Assembly: GCF_013359935.1 (NCBI RefSeq)
Contig: NZ_JABMCB010000201.1
Location: forward strand, 372,001-436,000
Direction: 5' to 3'
Source of the DNA: Paenibacillus xylanilyticus
GTDB lineage: Bacteria > Bacillota > Bacilli > Paenibacillales > Paenibacillaceae
Length of the DNA: 64,000 nucleotides
Both the position numbers and the translations under genes were made by a program. Below are positions 32,660-42,120 of the stretch, in pieces (the stretch's first letter is position 1; each line of letters opens with the position of its first letter). Below the pieces are notes generated by a model. The model searched no databases, was not told the origin of the DNA, and was given only the letters and a program-made list of their open reading frames with translations.

Positions 32660-33790
32660 ATGATGCTGAAAATCGGCTCCCACGTGTCCTTTTCGGACAA
32701 GGGATTATTGAGTGCAACGAAGGAAGCGTCCTCGTACGGTTCCAGTTCGTTTATGATATATACAGGTGCTCCGCAGAATACGCGCCGCAAGCCTATTGAG
32801 TCCATGTATATTGAGGAAGGCAAGCTTGCCATGCAGGAGGGCGGAATGGAAGATATTGTTGTCCATGCGCCATACATTATTAACCTTGGTTCTTACAAAG
32901 AAAACACGTATGAGCTGGCTGTGAGCTTCCTTCAGGAAGAAATTCGCCGGACACATGCCATTGGCGTCAAAAATATCGTGCTGCATCCAGGCGCTTTTAC
33001 GGACAAGGATGCTCATTATGGCATTGGACGGATTGCCGAAGGATTGAATGAAGTGCTCGACGGTGTTAAAGAGACCGATGTCAAAATCGCGCTTGAAACG
33101 ATGGCTGGCAAAGGAACCGAAATGGGCCGCAGCTTCGAAGAGATCGCACAGATCATGGAGAAAGTAACACACAACGAACGCCTTGCCGTATGTATGGACA
33201 CATGCCATATTCATGATGCAGGCTATGATATTGTGAATGATCTGGACGGTGTGCTTGAACAATTTGATCGCACGGTAGGGCTTGACCGCATCACAGTAAT
33301 GCATATTAATGATAGTAAGAACCCTGTAGGTGCACGTAAGGACCGCCACACACCCATTGGATCGGGCTGGATTGGTTTTGAAGCCATTAATCGTATCGTC
33401 CACCACGAGGCACTTCAGGGACGTCCGTTTATTCTGGAAACACCTTGGATTGGCAAGGAAGCCAAGACACAGCGTCCAATGTATGAAGTAGAGATAGCAT
33501 TGCTTCGTGGAGATGTGACTGGTCGATTTGGTCCGGAATTCCTGACGGAAGTGGAACAGCTGCAGCATTTTTTCAAAGGAAAAGAGATTGACTCCCGTTC
33601 CTATATTCTCGATATTTGGACACTGCTCAAGAATGATGCCAAAGCCAAAAAAGCTGATCCACGTGAACCGCTGGAGCGGTTGTATGATCTGGTGGCTGAA
33701 GCCGCGTTGTTCCCGCATTTGAACGAAGAGCAACTGAATCAACGCTTGATCGCCTGGCTTGCAGGAAAAGAACTGCTGGTCACGGCTTAA
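32660..33790 (+). CDS. nfo: Endonuclease IV with C-terminal extension
   Basis: A 376-residue AP endonuclease for base-excision repair. The TIM-barrel metal site is intact: KIGSHVSFS, VVHAPYIINL, VLHPGAF, ALETMAGKG, VCMDTCHIHDAGYD, VMHINDSK, RHTPIGSGWIGFE and FILETP. Bacterial Nfo proteins run to about 280-300 residues, ending near residue 290 here; some 85 further residues (FKGKEIDSRSYILDIWTLLK and beyond) form an added helical segment. Start ATG 32660, or ATG 32663, after AAAGGGGGA. A single gene. Confidence 0.93.
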   Translation: MMLKIGSHVSFSDKGLLSATKEASSYGSSSFMIYTGAPQNTRRKPIESMYIEEGKLAMQEGGMEDIVVHAPYIINLGSYKENTYELAVSFLQEEIRRTHAIGVKNIVLHPGAFTDKDAHYGIGRIAEGLNEVLDGVKETDVKIALETMAGKGTEMGRSFEEIAQIMEKVTHNERLAVCMDTCHIHDAGYDIVNDLDGVLEQFDRTVGLDRITVMHINDSKNPVGARKDRHTPIGSGWIGFEAINRIVHHEALQGRPFILETPWIGKEAKTQRPMYEVEIALLRGDVTGRFGPEFLTEVEQLQHFFKGKEIDSRSYILDIWTLLKNDAKAKKADPREPLERLYDLVAEAALFPHLNEEQLNQRLIAWLAGKELLVTA

Positions 33791-33812
33791 TTGAAGGAGG
33801 AAGAATAGCCCG

Positions 33813-34706
33813 ATGGAGATTCACGCTAAACAAGTACGTCCTGATTCCAAAAACCGCGCCGATCGGGCGCGGATGCTTATTTCCTGTCCGGACGGTCCAG
33901 GAATTGTTGCTGCAGTATCCCATTTCTTGCACCAGCATGGTGCAAACATCGTCCAGTCGGACCAGTACACCATGGACCCGGCTGGGGGCATGTTTTTCAT
34001 GCGCATTGAATTCGATTTGCCACAATTGACAGCAAGTCTAGCCAAGTTGGAAGCTGATTTTGCGGAAGTGGCAGAACGATTCAAGATGGAGTGGTCTCTC
34101 TCTGCGGTCAGCCGCAAGAAGAAACTCGCTATCTTTGTATCCAAGGAAGATCACTGTCTCGTTGAATTGCTGTGGCAATGGCAGGCAGGGGACCTGGATG
34201 CTGACATCGCTCTCGTGGTGAGCAATCATTTGGATATGAAGGACTACGTGGAATCATTCGGTATTCCGTATCATCATATTCCGGTTACTGCCGATACGAA
34301 GAAGGAAGCGGAGCAGCGTCAGCTGGACGTCATTGGTAATGATATCGATGTGATTATTCTTGCACGTTATATGCAGATTATTTCCCCGATGTTTATTGAG
34401 CATTACCGCAACCGGATTATTAACATCCATCATTCGTTCCTGCCAGCATTTGTTGGCGGCAAACCGTATGCCCAGGCATACAACCGTGGTGTTAAAATTA
34501 TTGGGGCAACAGCTCATTATGTGACTGAGGAACTGGACGGCGGACCGATTATTGAGCAGGACGTTCAGCGTGTAAGTCATGGAGATGATGTAACCGAATT
34601 GAAACGGATCGGGCGTACCATTGAACGCGTCGTACTTGCACGTGCGGTGAAATGGCATGTCGAAGACCGCATTCTGGTTCATGAGAATAAAACCGTTGTA
34701 TTTTAA
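33813..34706 (+). CDS. purU: Formyltetrahydrofolate deformylase PurU
   Basis: A 297-residue enzyme that hydrolyses 10-formyl-THF to THF and formate. The N-terminal ACT domain (ISCPDGPGIVAAVSHFLHQH) precedes the formyltransferase-like domain with IPYHHIPV, LARYMQIISPMFI, INIHHSFLPAFVGG and TAHYVTEELDGGPI; the Asn/His/Asp active-site trio is present. ATG 33813 follows AGGAGG. It lies 22 bp after nfo on the same strand, perhaps sharing a transcript. Confidence 0.95.
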   Translation: MEIHAKQVRPDSKNRADRARMLISCPDGPGIVAAVSHFLHQHGANIVQSDQYTMDPAGGMFFMRIEFDLPQLTASLAKLEADFAEVAERFKMEWSLSAVSRKKKLAIFVSKEDHCLVELLWQWQAGDLDADIALVVSNHLDMKDYVESFGIPYHHIPVTADTKKEAEQRQLDVIGNDIDVIILARYMQIISPMFIEHYRNRIINIHHSFLPAFVGGKPYAQAYNRGVKIIGATAHYVTEELDGGPIIEQDVQRVSHGDDVTELKRIGRTIERVVLARAVKWHVEDRILVHENKTVVF

Positions 34707-34770
34707 TCTTTCACTTTAATACTGTGCAAGGTTGATTCGGGACTACACGAATCTGCTATGCATATAAGAG

Positions 34771-34815
34771 AAAAGGCGATTACCTACTCGTTAGCCGAAT
34801 GGGGGTCGCCTTTTT
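34771..34815. terminator. Terminator after purU (bidirectional)
   Basis: AAAAGGCGA...TCGCCTTTTT with a 26-base loop that contains weaker pairs. It overlaps the 3' end of the convergent gene at 34784. Confidence 0.75.
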
Positions 34816-35269
34816 GCCGTTTCCATATTCGTCCGCACACACCAAGGAGAATACCAAACAAGAGATGTCCCATTACCCAAAGAGATATCGCTCTGAAGTC
34901 TAATAGTCCGGGAACACGGGAGGATAACTGGGAGAGAGGTATATACAGCAGAGAAGAAACGGCACCGATTAGAATTCCTCGAAGCAACGGATGTCCCGAA
35001 CGCTGAATCCAGCAAAAATAGAAGATGCCAATAATTATGGAAACGCCAAGATGAAGGGTGAATTCAATCCATTCAGGTAATGTTGGCGGAAGCCAGGGGA
35101 CAAAGTCGACATTCAGCAGCAGGGTATAAACCTTTTCGCCGGTGTAAGCCTGAATCGCTTTAAGAAAAAATCCAAGGAATAAGCCGCTAATCACGCCTGT
35201 TAAAGACCCCGATATCCAGGGTAATGGATGATTTAGCGACTTTTGCTGCAGCGAATAATGTTCCGGCAC
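34784..35269 (-). CDS. Membrane protein, YqhR-like
   Basis: A 161-residue protein with four likely membrane segments (SGSLTGVISGLFLGFFLKAI, FTLHLGVSIIIGIFYFCWI, a segment near ILIGAVSSLLYIPLS, and LWVMGHLLFGILLGVCGRIW). The length and layout recall YqhR of Bacillus. Start ATG 35269 after AGGAGG. Function unknown. Its end converges on the purU terminator. Confidence 0.65.
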   Translation of the reverse strand: MPEHYSLQQKSLNHPLPWISGSLTGVISGLFLGFFLKAIQAYTGEKVYTLLLNVDFVPWLPPTLPEWIEFTLHLGVSIIIGIFYFCWIQRSGHPLLRGILIGAVSSLLYIPLSQLSSRVPGLLDFRAISLWVMGHLLFGILLGVCGRIWKRQKGDPHSANE

Positions 35270-35702
35270 GAGACAAGCCTCCTTTTATCCTGAAGTAACA
35301 CAGACATAGAGTTTTCGAATCAGATGAAGGACTATTATATTGTCAGATATATTGTCAGAAAAAAACTTCGAGCTCTAGAAAGTGTATGGTTTTCCGGTTA
35401 AAGGTTATACTTCTTCCGATGGATTTGCGAGGCTTGCCAAGTCGGAACTGGGCCGAAATGCTCTGCAGAACAATATTATTCAGCACTGGAATAAGCCCGT
35501 CTCACCCACAAACAACCGAATTTTCCGGAACTTCTAAAAGAAGGTTATGGAAAAGCTTCACGCCAAGTGATACAATACAAAAGTGAATAAGTCAAAATGA
35601 AACATTCAAGCGGATTCACTTAAGTTATATACGGTTTGCTTGTATGATGAGAGGGATTCGCTTGCGCACCCGACTTATCTAAAGACATGAGGAGGACAAA
35701 CC
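35270..35702. other. Intergenic region upstream of tkt
   Basis: 430 bp between divergent genes. I see no convincing gene. A GTG-initiated frame at 35382-35537 (51 codons, no ribosome site) has gene-like composition but matches nothing I know. A weak tkt promoter may be TTAAGT with TATGAT about 17 bp later near 35630-35660. The tkt ribosome site is GAGGAGG. Confidence 0.4.
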
Positions 35703-37745
35703 ATGACTGACAAGAACGAAGCGATTCAAAAGGACGAGAACAACACAATCGACAACCTGTCGATCACAACTGTACGTACTCTGGCAATTGATGCAATCGA
35801 GAAAGCAAAATCTGGACACCCGGGAATGCCTATGGGCTCCGCTCCAATGGGTTACCAACTTTTTGCAAAAACGATGACACATAACCCGGACCACCCAACT
35901 TGGGTTAACCGGGACCGTTTTGTGCTGTCTGCAGGACATGGTTCCATGTTGCTGTACAGCTTGCTGCACCTGAGCGGCTACGATCTTCCTATGGAAGAAT
36001 TGAAACAATTCCGCCAATGGGGAAGCAAAACTCCGGGTCACCCGGAATTCGGACATACTGCTGGCGTTGACGCAACGACTGGCCCACTGGGTCAAGGGAT
36101 TGCAATGGCTGTAGGTATGGCAATGGCTGAAGCTCAACTGGGCGCGACATACAACAAGGATAAGTTCAACGTAATCGACCACTACACTTATGCAATCTGT
36201 GGTGACGGTGACCTGATGGAAGGTGTATCCCACGAAGCAGCTTCGCTGGCTGGACGCCTGCACCTGGGTAAACTGATCATGTTGTTTGACTCCAATGACA
36301 TCACCCTTGATGGTGAATTGAATCTGTCTTCTTCCGAGAGCATCGCAAAACGCTTCGAAGCTTATGGCTGGCAAGTATTGCGTGTAGAAGATGGTAACGA
36401 TCTGCCTGCAATCGAAAAAGCAATTCAAGAAGGTCAAGCGGACACGCTGCGTCCTACACTGATCGAAGTGAAAACCGTAATCGGTTATGGTAGCCCGAAC
36501 AAACAAGGTAAAGGCGGCCATGGCGGTACTCACGGATCCCCACTGGGTGCAGACGAAGCGAAATTGACCAAAGAATTTTACAAATGGGTTTACGAGGAAG
36601 ATTTCCACGTACCTGCTGAAGTTCGCGATCACTTTGCTCAAGTCAAAGACCGTGGTATCTCTGCAAACAAAGCTTGGGACGAGAAATTTGCCGAGTACAA
36701 AAAAGCATTCCCTGAGCTGGCAGCTCAGTTCGAAACAGCAATCAACGGTGACCTTCCAGAAGGTTGGGACCGCGACCTGCCTAAATATGCTGCAACAGAC
36801 AAAGCACTTTCCACTCGTGTTGCTTCCGGTAACGCACTGAACGGTCTGGCGCATAATGTGCCTCATCTGACTGGTGGATCTGCTGACTTGGAAAGCTCCA
36901 CAATGACACATCTGAACAACATTGGAAACTTTACTCCAGAAGATTATTCTGGCCGCAACATCTACTTCGGTATCCGTGAATTCGGTATGGCGGGTGCAAT
37001 GAACGGTATGGCACTGCACAGCGGTGTGAAAGTATTCGGTGGTACATTCTTCGTATTTACCGACTACCTGCGTCCGGCTGTTCGTCTGGCTTCCCTGATG
37101 GGTCTGCCTGTGACATACGTATTGACTCACGATAGTATCGCAGTTGGTGAAGATGGTCCTACGCACGAACCAATTGAGCAATTGGCTTCCCTGCGTATCA
37201 TTCCTAACCTGACGGTCATCCGTCCGGCTGACGGTAATGAAACATCTGCAGCATGGGCTTATGCGCTTGAGAACAAGAGCAACCCGGTTGCACTGGTACT
37301 CACTCGTCAAAACCTGCCGATCCTGGAAGGAACAGTAGAAGGCTCCCGTGAGAACGTAAAACGCGGTGCTTATGTTGTTTCCGATGCAAAAGACGGCAAA
37401 GCTGTAGCACAAATCATCGCTACAGGTTCCGAAGTACAACTGGCTGTCAAAGCTCAAGCTGCACTGGCTGAACAAGGTATCCAGGTTCGTGTAATCAGCA
37501 TGCCGAGCTGGGATCTGTTCGAGAAACAGGACAAAGCTTACAAAGAATCCGTCCTGCTTCCGGATGTTAAAGCTCGTCTGGCGATTGAAATGGCTTATCC
37601 AATGGGCTGGGAGAAATATGTTGGCGATCAAGGCGACATTCTCGGAATCAGCACATTTGGTGCATCAGCGCCTGGCGACCGTGTTATCGAAGAGTATGGC
37701 TTCACAGTTGATAACGTGGTTAGCCGCGTAAAAGCATTGCTGTAA
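35703..37745 (+). CDS. tkt: Transketolase
   Basis: A 680-residue ThDP enzyme of the non-oxidative pentose phosphate pathway. SGHPGMPMGSAPMGY opens the PP domain; ICGDGDLMEGVSHEAASLAG is the ThDP-Mg motif; FGIREFGMAGAMNGMALHSG gives the catalytic Glu; HDSIAVGEDGPTHEPIEQL carries the conserved His; the C-terminal domain ends SRVKALL. The codon use is strongly biased, as in highly expressed genes, which also yields a long antisense frame. ATG 35703 after GAGGAGGACAAACC. Confidence 0.97.
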   Translation: MTDKNEAIQKDENNTIDNLSITTVRTLAIDAIEKAKSGHPGMPMGSAPMGYQLFAKTMTHNPDHPTWVNRDRFVLSAGHGSMLLYSLLHLSGYDLPMEELKQFRQWGSKTPGHPEFGHTAGVDATTGPLGQGIAMAVGMAMAEAQLGATYNKDKFNVIDHYTYAICGDGDLMEGVSHEAASLAGRLHLGKLIMLFDSNDITLDGELNLSSSESIAKRFEAYGWQVLRVEDGNDLPAIEKAIQEGQADTLRPTLIEVKTVIGYGSPNKQGKGGHGGTHGSPLGADEAKLTKEFYKWVYEEDFHVPAEVRDHFAQVKDRGISANKAWDEKFAEYKKAFPELAAQFETAINGDLPEGWDRDLPKYAATDKALSTRVASGNALNGLAHNVPHLTGGSADLESSTMTHLNNIGNFTPEDYSGRNIYFGIREFGMAGAMNGMALHSGVKVFGGTFFVFTDYLRPAVRLASLMGLPVTYVLTHDSIAVGEDGPTHEPIEQLASLRIIPNLTVIRPADGNETSAAWAYALENKSNPVALVLTRQNLPILEGTVEGSRENVKRGAYVVSDAKDGKAVAQIIATGSEVQLAVKAQAALAEQGIQVRVISMPSWDLFEKQDKAYKESVLLPDVKARLAIEMAYPMGWEKYVGDQGDILGISTFGASAPGDRVIEEYGFTVDNVVSRVKALL

Positions 37746-37823
37746 TAGCTTGATAAGCGCTGCTATGGATGGGATGGCGTGATCTGTCCTGTTCATGGCA
37801 GCAAAGTTATTTCCGGCAGAGAA

Positions 37824-37862
37824 AGGATGAGTATTCATCCTGATCTGTTTTGCCTTTTGTTT
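37824..37862 (+). terminator. Possible terminator after tkt
   Basis: Stem AGGATGA GTAT TCATCCT followed by a T-rich but interrupted tail. Moderately convincing. Confidence 0.35.
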
Positions 37863-37890
37863 TCATTAACTTCAGGGGGAGCGGGTACGC

Positions 37891-38208
37891 ATGTCACAGT
37901 TTGATCAAGTCAGTGTAGTGAAAGAGGCCAACATTTATTATGATGGCCAGGTAACCAGCAGAACGGTTATTTTGGGGGATGGCAGCAAAGTGACTCTGGG
38001 CATCATGCTTCCAGGCAGCTATGAGTTCGGTACGGATTCCCGTGAAATTATGGAGATTCTGTCCGGCGATCTGAGAGTATTGCTTCCCGGAGAAGAAGAG
38101 TGGCAAGAGATTCAAGGTCAAGCTACGTTCCACGTGCCTGCCGAATCCAAATTCAAACTGGAGATACGCAGCGTTACCGACTACTGCTGCTCGTACCCGG
38201 CGGAATAA
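37891..38208 (+). CDS. ppnP: Pyrimidine/purine nucleoside phosphorylase PpnP
   Basis: A 105-residue single-domain cupin of the UPF0345/YaiE family. VTSRTVILGDGSKVTLGIML, GSYEFGTDSREIMEILSGDL and YCCSYPAE at the end match. It phosphorolyses several nucleosides. Start ATG 37891 after AGGGGGAGC. A single gene between tkt and pgi with its own terminator. Confidence 0.93.
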   Translation: MSQFDQVSVVKEANIYYDGQVTSRTVILGDGSKVTLGIMLPGSYEFGTDSREIMEILSGDLRVLLPGEEEWQEIQGQATFHVPAESKFKLEIRSVTDYCCSYPAE

Positions 38209-38214
38209 TACAAG

Positions 38215-38260
38215 AAGGGTAGCCAAAACCGCAATCAGCGGATTTGGTTTACCCTTTTTG
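38215..38260 (+). terminator. Terminator after ppnP
   Basis: AAGGGTA...CCAAA / TTTGG...TACCCTT followed by TTT; two short bulges. Confidence 0.8.
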
Positions 38261-38391
38261 CTTCTGGAATTGAAGTGACAAAGTTCAAGCTGCAAGCTTG
38301 TCAGCCCCGTGGATTTGAAGTATTCTTATGCTAAGTTGTTTGAATGGAAAACGGAAAAAATAAGCTACCGATATCAGGAGGTTTTTAGATC

Positions 38392-39747
38392 ATGGCAAAA
38401 AAAGTGAAGTTTGATTACAGCACTGCCTTGCAATTTGTGAACCAGCATGAAGTGGACTATTTCGCTGAACCGATTCGTTTGGCTCACGAGCAGCTCCATA
38501 ACGGAACAGGAACAGGATCGGACTACCTGGGCTGGATTGACCTGCCAACCGCTTATGACAAAGAAGAATTCTCCCGTATTCAAAAAGCGGCTGCCAAAAT
38601 CCAAAGTGATTCCGAAGTGCTGATCGTTATCGGTATCGGTGGTTCATACCTGGGTGCACGTGCAGCAATCGAAATGCTAACACACTCTTTCTATAACAAC
38701 CTGCCAAAAGAGAAACGCAAAACACCTGAAATCTATTTTGCAGGAAACAATATCAGCTCCACGTATGTAACTCATTTGCTGGATCTGGTGGAAGGCAAAG
38801 ACTTCTCCGTAAACGTGATCTCCAAATCGGGTACGACAACCGAGCCGGCCATTGCTTTCCGTATCTTCCGTGCAGCACTGGAGAAAAAATACGGTAAAGA
38901 AGAAGCCCGCAAACGTATCTATGCTACGACGGACAAAGAGCGCGGCGCACTGAAAAAACTGGCGAACGAAGAAGGATATGAGTCTTTCGTTATTCCGGAT
39001 GATGTAGGTGGACGTTACTCTGTTCTGACAGCAGTAGGTTTGCTGCCGATCGCTACAGCTGGCATCAGCATCGAAGAAATGATGCAAGGTGCGGCTGATG
39101 CATCCAAGGAATACAGCAACCCGAACGTAGCTGAAAATGAAGCATACCAATATGCAGCTGTTCGTAACGCGTTGTATCGCAAAGGTAAAGGCACAGAGAT
39201 TCTCGTAAACTACGAGCCGTCCCTGCACTTTGTATCCGAGTGGTGGAAACAGCTTTACGGAGAGAGCGAAGGTAAAGATTTCAAAGGAATCTATCCTGCA
39301 TCTGTAGACTTCTCAACAGATTTGCACTCCATGGGTCAATTCATCCAGGAAGGCAGCCGGAACATCTTTGAAACGGTCATTCAGGTAGCTGAAGTGTCCG
39401 ATCATATCTCGATCGAATCCGACCCGGATGATCTGGATGGTCTGAACTTCCTTGAAGGCAAAACGATGGACTTTGTAAACAAAAAAGCGTTCCAAGGCAC
39501 TCTGCTTGCACATACAGATGGTCAAGTACCAAACCTGATTGTGAATATTCCGGATATGTCTCCATATTCTTTCGGATATCTGGTATACTTCTTTGAAAAA
39601 GCATGCGGCATCAGCGGATATCTGCTGGGCGTCAATCCATTTGACCAACCAGGGGTAGAAGCTTATAAGAAAAATATGTTCGCATTGCTGGGCAAACCAG
39701 GCTTTGAAGAAGAGAAAGCAGCGCTTGAAGCGAGACTTTCTGAATAA
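38392..39747 (+). CDS. pgi: Glucose-6-phosphate isomerase
   Basis: A 451-residue glycolytic isomerase, the length of the short Bacillota form. VIGIGGSYLGARAAIEML, NVISKSGTTTEPAIAFR, VGGRYSVLTAVGLLP, STDLHSMGQFIQEGSR (conserved His) and GVNPFDQPGVEAYKKNMFAL are all in place. ATG 38392 follows AGGAGG. Codon bias is strong as in tkt. A single gene with a terminator-like hairpin beyond it. Confidence 0.97.
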   Translation: MAKKVKFDYSTALQFVNQHEVDYFAEPIRLAHEQLHNGTGTGSDYLGWIDLPTAYDKEEFSRIQKAAAKIQSDSEVLIVIGIGGSYLGARAAIEMLTHSFYNNLPKEKRKTPEIYFAGNNISSTYVTHLLDLVEGKDFSVNVISKSGTTTEPAIAFRIFRAALEKKYGKEEARKRIYATTDKERGALKKLANEEGYESFVIPDDVGGRYSVLTAVGLLPIATAGISIEEMMQGAADASKEYSNPNVAENEAYQYAAVRNALYRKGKGTEILVNYEPSLHFVSEWWKQLYGESEGKDFKGIYPASVDFSTDLHSMGQFIQEGSRNIFETVIQVAEVSDHISIESDPDDLDGLNFLEGKTMDFVNKKAFQGTLLAHTDGQVPNLIVNIPDMSPYSFGYLVYFFEKACGISGYLLGVNPFDQPGVEAYKKNMFALLGKPGFEEEKAALEARLSE

Positions 39748-39842
39748 TTCATGGTTTGACTCATATAGTTAAATAAAGCGTGTGTAATGACACCCGGGCT
39801 TCATTGTGAGGTAGAATGCAATGTACCCCGGATGTTTAAACC

Positions 39843-39885
39843 AAGGCAGTTCATCCGCGTCCGCGCGGGGAACTGCTTTCTTGTA
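39843..39885 (+). terminator. Terminator after pgi
   Basis: GCAGTTC...GAACTGC with a GC-rich 17-base loop and a TTTCTTGT tail. Confidence 0.65.
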
Positions 39886-39915
39886 AAATGGATTAAATCG
39901 GAAAGTTGGATTGAA

Positions 39916-40548
39916 ATGCTTGAACGTTACCGCACGGTTCGAGGACCGGGCAATCTGGAAATTGTCATCAAGAAGTCGCGATTTATTGGTCATATTATGC
40001 CAGTTACAACGGAAGAAGAAGCGGTTGCTTTTATCGATGAAATCAAGAAAAAGCATTGGAATGCCACTCATAATTGCTCCGCTTACATGATTGGGGAGAG
40101 AGATGAGATCCAGAAGCAATCCGATGATGGAGAGCCAAGCGGAACTGCCGGGAAACCCATTCTGGAAGTCATCAAAAATCAGCAGCTTAAAAATGTGGCT
40201 ATTGTGGTTACGCGTTATTTTGGGGGAATCATGCTTGGAGCAGGCGGTTTAATCCGTGCCTATACGGATGGCGCTGTAGCAGCAATTGAAGCTGGAGAAG
40301 CCATTACCAAAGTGCTTCATCGTGAAGTGTTTGTAGAACTGGATTACACATGGCTGGGTAAAGTGGAGAATGAATTAAGAAGCCGGGAAGTCCGTACAGG
40401 TGAAACTGGATTCACCGATAAGGTTACGTTGACTTGTCTTCCGCCGGATAGTGAAACCGAGGCATTTATCGCCTGGATCACGGATTTGACGCAAGGGCAA
40501 TCCCGGATCACGGAGGGACAGCGGCTTTATTTTATTGAAGGGGAATAA
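39916..40548 (+). CDS. yigZ: YigZ/IMPACT family protein
   Basis: A 210-residue protein: VIKKSRFIGHIMPVTTEEEA, HWNATHNCSAYMIG, SDDGEPSGTAGKPILEV and VVTRYFGGIMLGAGGLIRAY are the UPF0029/IMPACT signatures, followed by the C-terminal ferredoxin-like domain. ATG 39916 is the best fit to family length; the ribosome site is weak (GGAAAG). The tetR gene follows after 5 bp, so both should be cotranscribed. Function uncertain; homologues act in translation control. Confidence 0.88.
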   Translation: MLERYRTVRGPGNLEIVIKKSRFIGHIMPVTTEEEAVAFIDEIKKKHWNATHNCSAYMIGERDEIQKQSDDGEPSGTAGKPILEVIKNQQLKNVAIVVTRYFGGIMLGAGGLIRAYTDGAVAAIEAGEAITKVLHREVFVELDYTWLGKVENELRSREVRTGETGFTDKVTLTCLPPDSETEAFIAWITDLTQGQSRITEGQRLYFIEGE

Positions 40549-40553
40549 AATAT

Positions 40554-41156
40554 ATGGCTAGAAGAGCAGTCGAACAAGAGTTGTCGAGGGAGCGGATCCT
40601 GGAGGCGGCGAGGCATCTTTTTATTACCAAAGGATACCGCGCCATTTCGATGCGAAGCATCGGCCAGCATCTGGGCTATAGTCATGGGTCGCTGTATTAT
40701 CATTTTAAGGAAAAGGCAGAATTGTTCTATGCCATCGTGGTAGAAGATTTTAACCATCTGGGACATTTGCTGCTGCAAGCGATGGTCAGGCCAGTCATGG
40801 GCGGTATAAGCAAGGTAGAGCACATCATGCTGGAATTTATTCGTTTCGGTCTGGAGAATCCGTATCAATACGAGATTATGTTCATGATTCGGGACGAGGA
40901 GTTGTTGTCCTATTGTCGTACGGAGCAGGGAAGATGCTTTGAATTGTTCGCTTCGATTGTTAGGCAGTACATGAATGAAGAAGGCTGTACGGATGAGGAT
41001 ATTCAATGTGTGCCGCGCACGCTGTTTTTGTCTATGCATGGATTCATATCGTATTATATTCAGGATCGTGTAACGTTTGCTGAGATTGAACCGTCGGCGC
41101 TATCTCATGTCAAAGTGCTATGCCGCAATCTACAACACCAGCCTGGCGTCCAATAA
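40554..41156 (+). CDS. TetR-family transcriptional regulator
   Basis: A 200-residue regulator. The N-terminal HTH is canonical: RERILEAARHLFITKGYRAI and MRSIGQHLGYSHGSLYYHFK, near residues 12-52. The ligand domain is of the TetR_C type, with no clear family. Start ATG 40554, with GAAGGGGAAT inside the yigZ end serving as ribosome site. It sits in an operon with yigZ. Target unknown. Confidence 0.88.
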   Translation: MARRAVEQELSRERILEAARHLFITKGYRAISMRSIGQHLGYSHGSLYYHFKEKAELFYAIVVEDFNHLGHLLLQAMVRPVMGGISKVEHIMLEFIRFGLENPYQYEIMFMIRDEELLSYCRTEQGRCFELFASIVRQYMNEEGCTDEDIQCVPRTLFLSMHGFISYYIQDRVTFAEIEPSALSHVKVLCRNLQHQPGVQ

Positions 41157-41259
41157 AAGGCGCTTTTGTCGCACTCCTATACTTCAGGGCGGTGAATTGT
41201 CATAACATTAATTCTTTATAACGTTGTCTCGCGAAAGTTTAATTGCGCGGAAGACCAAG

Positions 41260-41307
41260 ACAGGCGGATCATAGCCCTAAACCAGGGTAGACCGCCTGTT
41301 TGTGTTT
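41260..41307 (+). terminator. Terminator between tetR and yjbQ
   Basis: Outer stem CAGGCGG / CCGCCTG with an inner stem CCCT/AGGG, then a T-rich tail. Confidence 0.8.
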
Positions 41308-41314
41308 TGCTGAA

Positions 41315-41716
41315 CTACCCTTCCATGATCTTGATAAAATACTCTCGCTCGCGAGGTCCGTCGAATTCACTAAAATAAATCCCCTGCCATCTGCCCAACA
41401 ATAATCTGCCTTCATGAATGATCACTGTTTGTGATGGTCCGGTTGTAATCGATTTCAGGTGAGAAGCCGTATTCCCCTCGGCATGTCGATATTGGGGATG
41501 TTCCCAAGGGTATACTTCATCCAGACGAAGCAGCACATCATGCTTAACATCCGGGTCAAAATTTTCATTGATGGCGATGCCTGCAGTTGTATGGGGACAA
41601 TAGACAAGTACAGTTCCGCTTTGCACACCGCTGCTCTGGACAATCTGCGCCACTTCCCTCGTAATATCCTTGATCTCATCCCGTTTGGAAGTTGATAAAT
41701 GCTTCGTATATAACAT
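41315..41716 (-). CDS. YjbQ-family protein (secondary thiamine-phosphate synthase)
   Basis: A 133-residue UPF0047 protein: VLVYCPHTTAGIAINEN, EGNTASHLKSITTG and LGRWQGIYFSEFDGPRERE are the signature blocks, with the metal-binding His residues. Members have a weak thiamine-phosphate synthase activity; the true role is unclear. Start ATG 41716 after AAGGAG. A single gene. Confidence 0.92.
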   Translation of the reverse strand: MLYTKHLSTSKRDEIKDITREVAQIVQSSGVQSGTVLVYCPHTTAGIAINENFDPDVKHDVLLRLDEVYPWEHPQYRHAEGNTASHLKSITTGPSQTVIIHEGRLLLGRWQGIYFSEFDGPREREYFIKIMEG

Positions 41717-42120
41717 TCTTGCACCACTCCTTCTACATGTGTTATGTCCTCTAGATTGTACCTTAACCACTCCATATCAAACAAACCAAGTTAAAGGCGA
41801 ATATAAGATTTACGCAATGACAGCGATCGAGAAATGGTACTGCAATCCGTGCAGGTTTGAGTGAAATTTTACCGTCCGACTTATTTTGACTTATTATTGT
41901 GTAATCTTCCTACATTCATCTTAGATAAGCCCCATTTATATACAATAAAAGCATTGACGATTAGCACTGCAAACTGGTAAAGTATCAGATAAGCAAAAAA
42001 ACCAAGTAGACTAATGGGAATAATATTAAAGTGATATAATTCAACTCAGGGAAATGAATGTACCAAAGCAGGGAGACTGCCGACCGGATATGGAACCGGA
42101 GGCTGGGAGGGAATGCAGCA
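41717..42120. other. Intergenic region yjbQ / cysT
   Basis: About 400 bp. Positions 41808-41864 hold a partial copy of the dispersed repeat (copy D). The rest is AT-rich and must hold the cys promoter: TTGACG near 41953 or TATAAT near 42036 are candidates, but neither has a convincing partner. No extra ORF supported. Confidence 0.5.
41808..41864 (+). repeat. Dispersed repeat remnant, copy D
   Basis: Contains GACAGCGATCGAGAAATGGT and TACTGCAATCC, close to the right half of copies A and B, including the distinctive TGGTACTGCAATC. The left half is not recognisable. Confidence 0.6.

Noticed and set aside
32705..33742. 345-codon open frame antisense to nfo
   Set aside because: Mirror of the nfo coding sequence with no family resemblance and no start signal.
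35382..35537. 51-codon GTG-started frame upstream of tkt
   Set aside because: Composition looks gene-like (reads VYGFPVKGYTSSDGFARLAK early on), but it has no ribosome site and I recognise no homologue. It might be a gene remnant; not supported as a CDS.
35679..37631. 650-codon open frame antisense to tkt
   Set aside because: It lies fully opposite a bona fide transketolase, has no ribosome site and is rich in Cys/Phe/His from reverse reading. It results from the strong codon bias of tkt.
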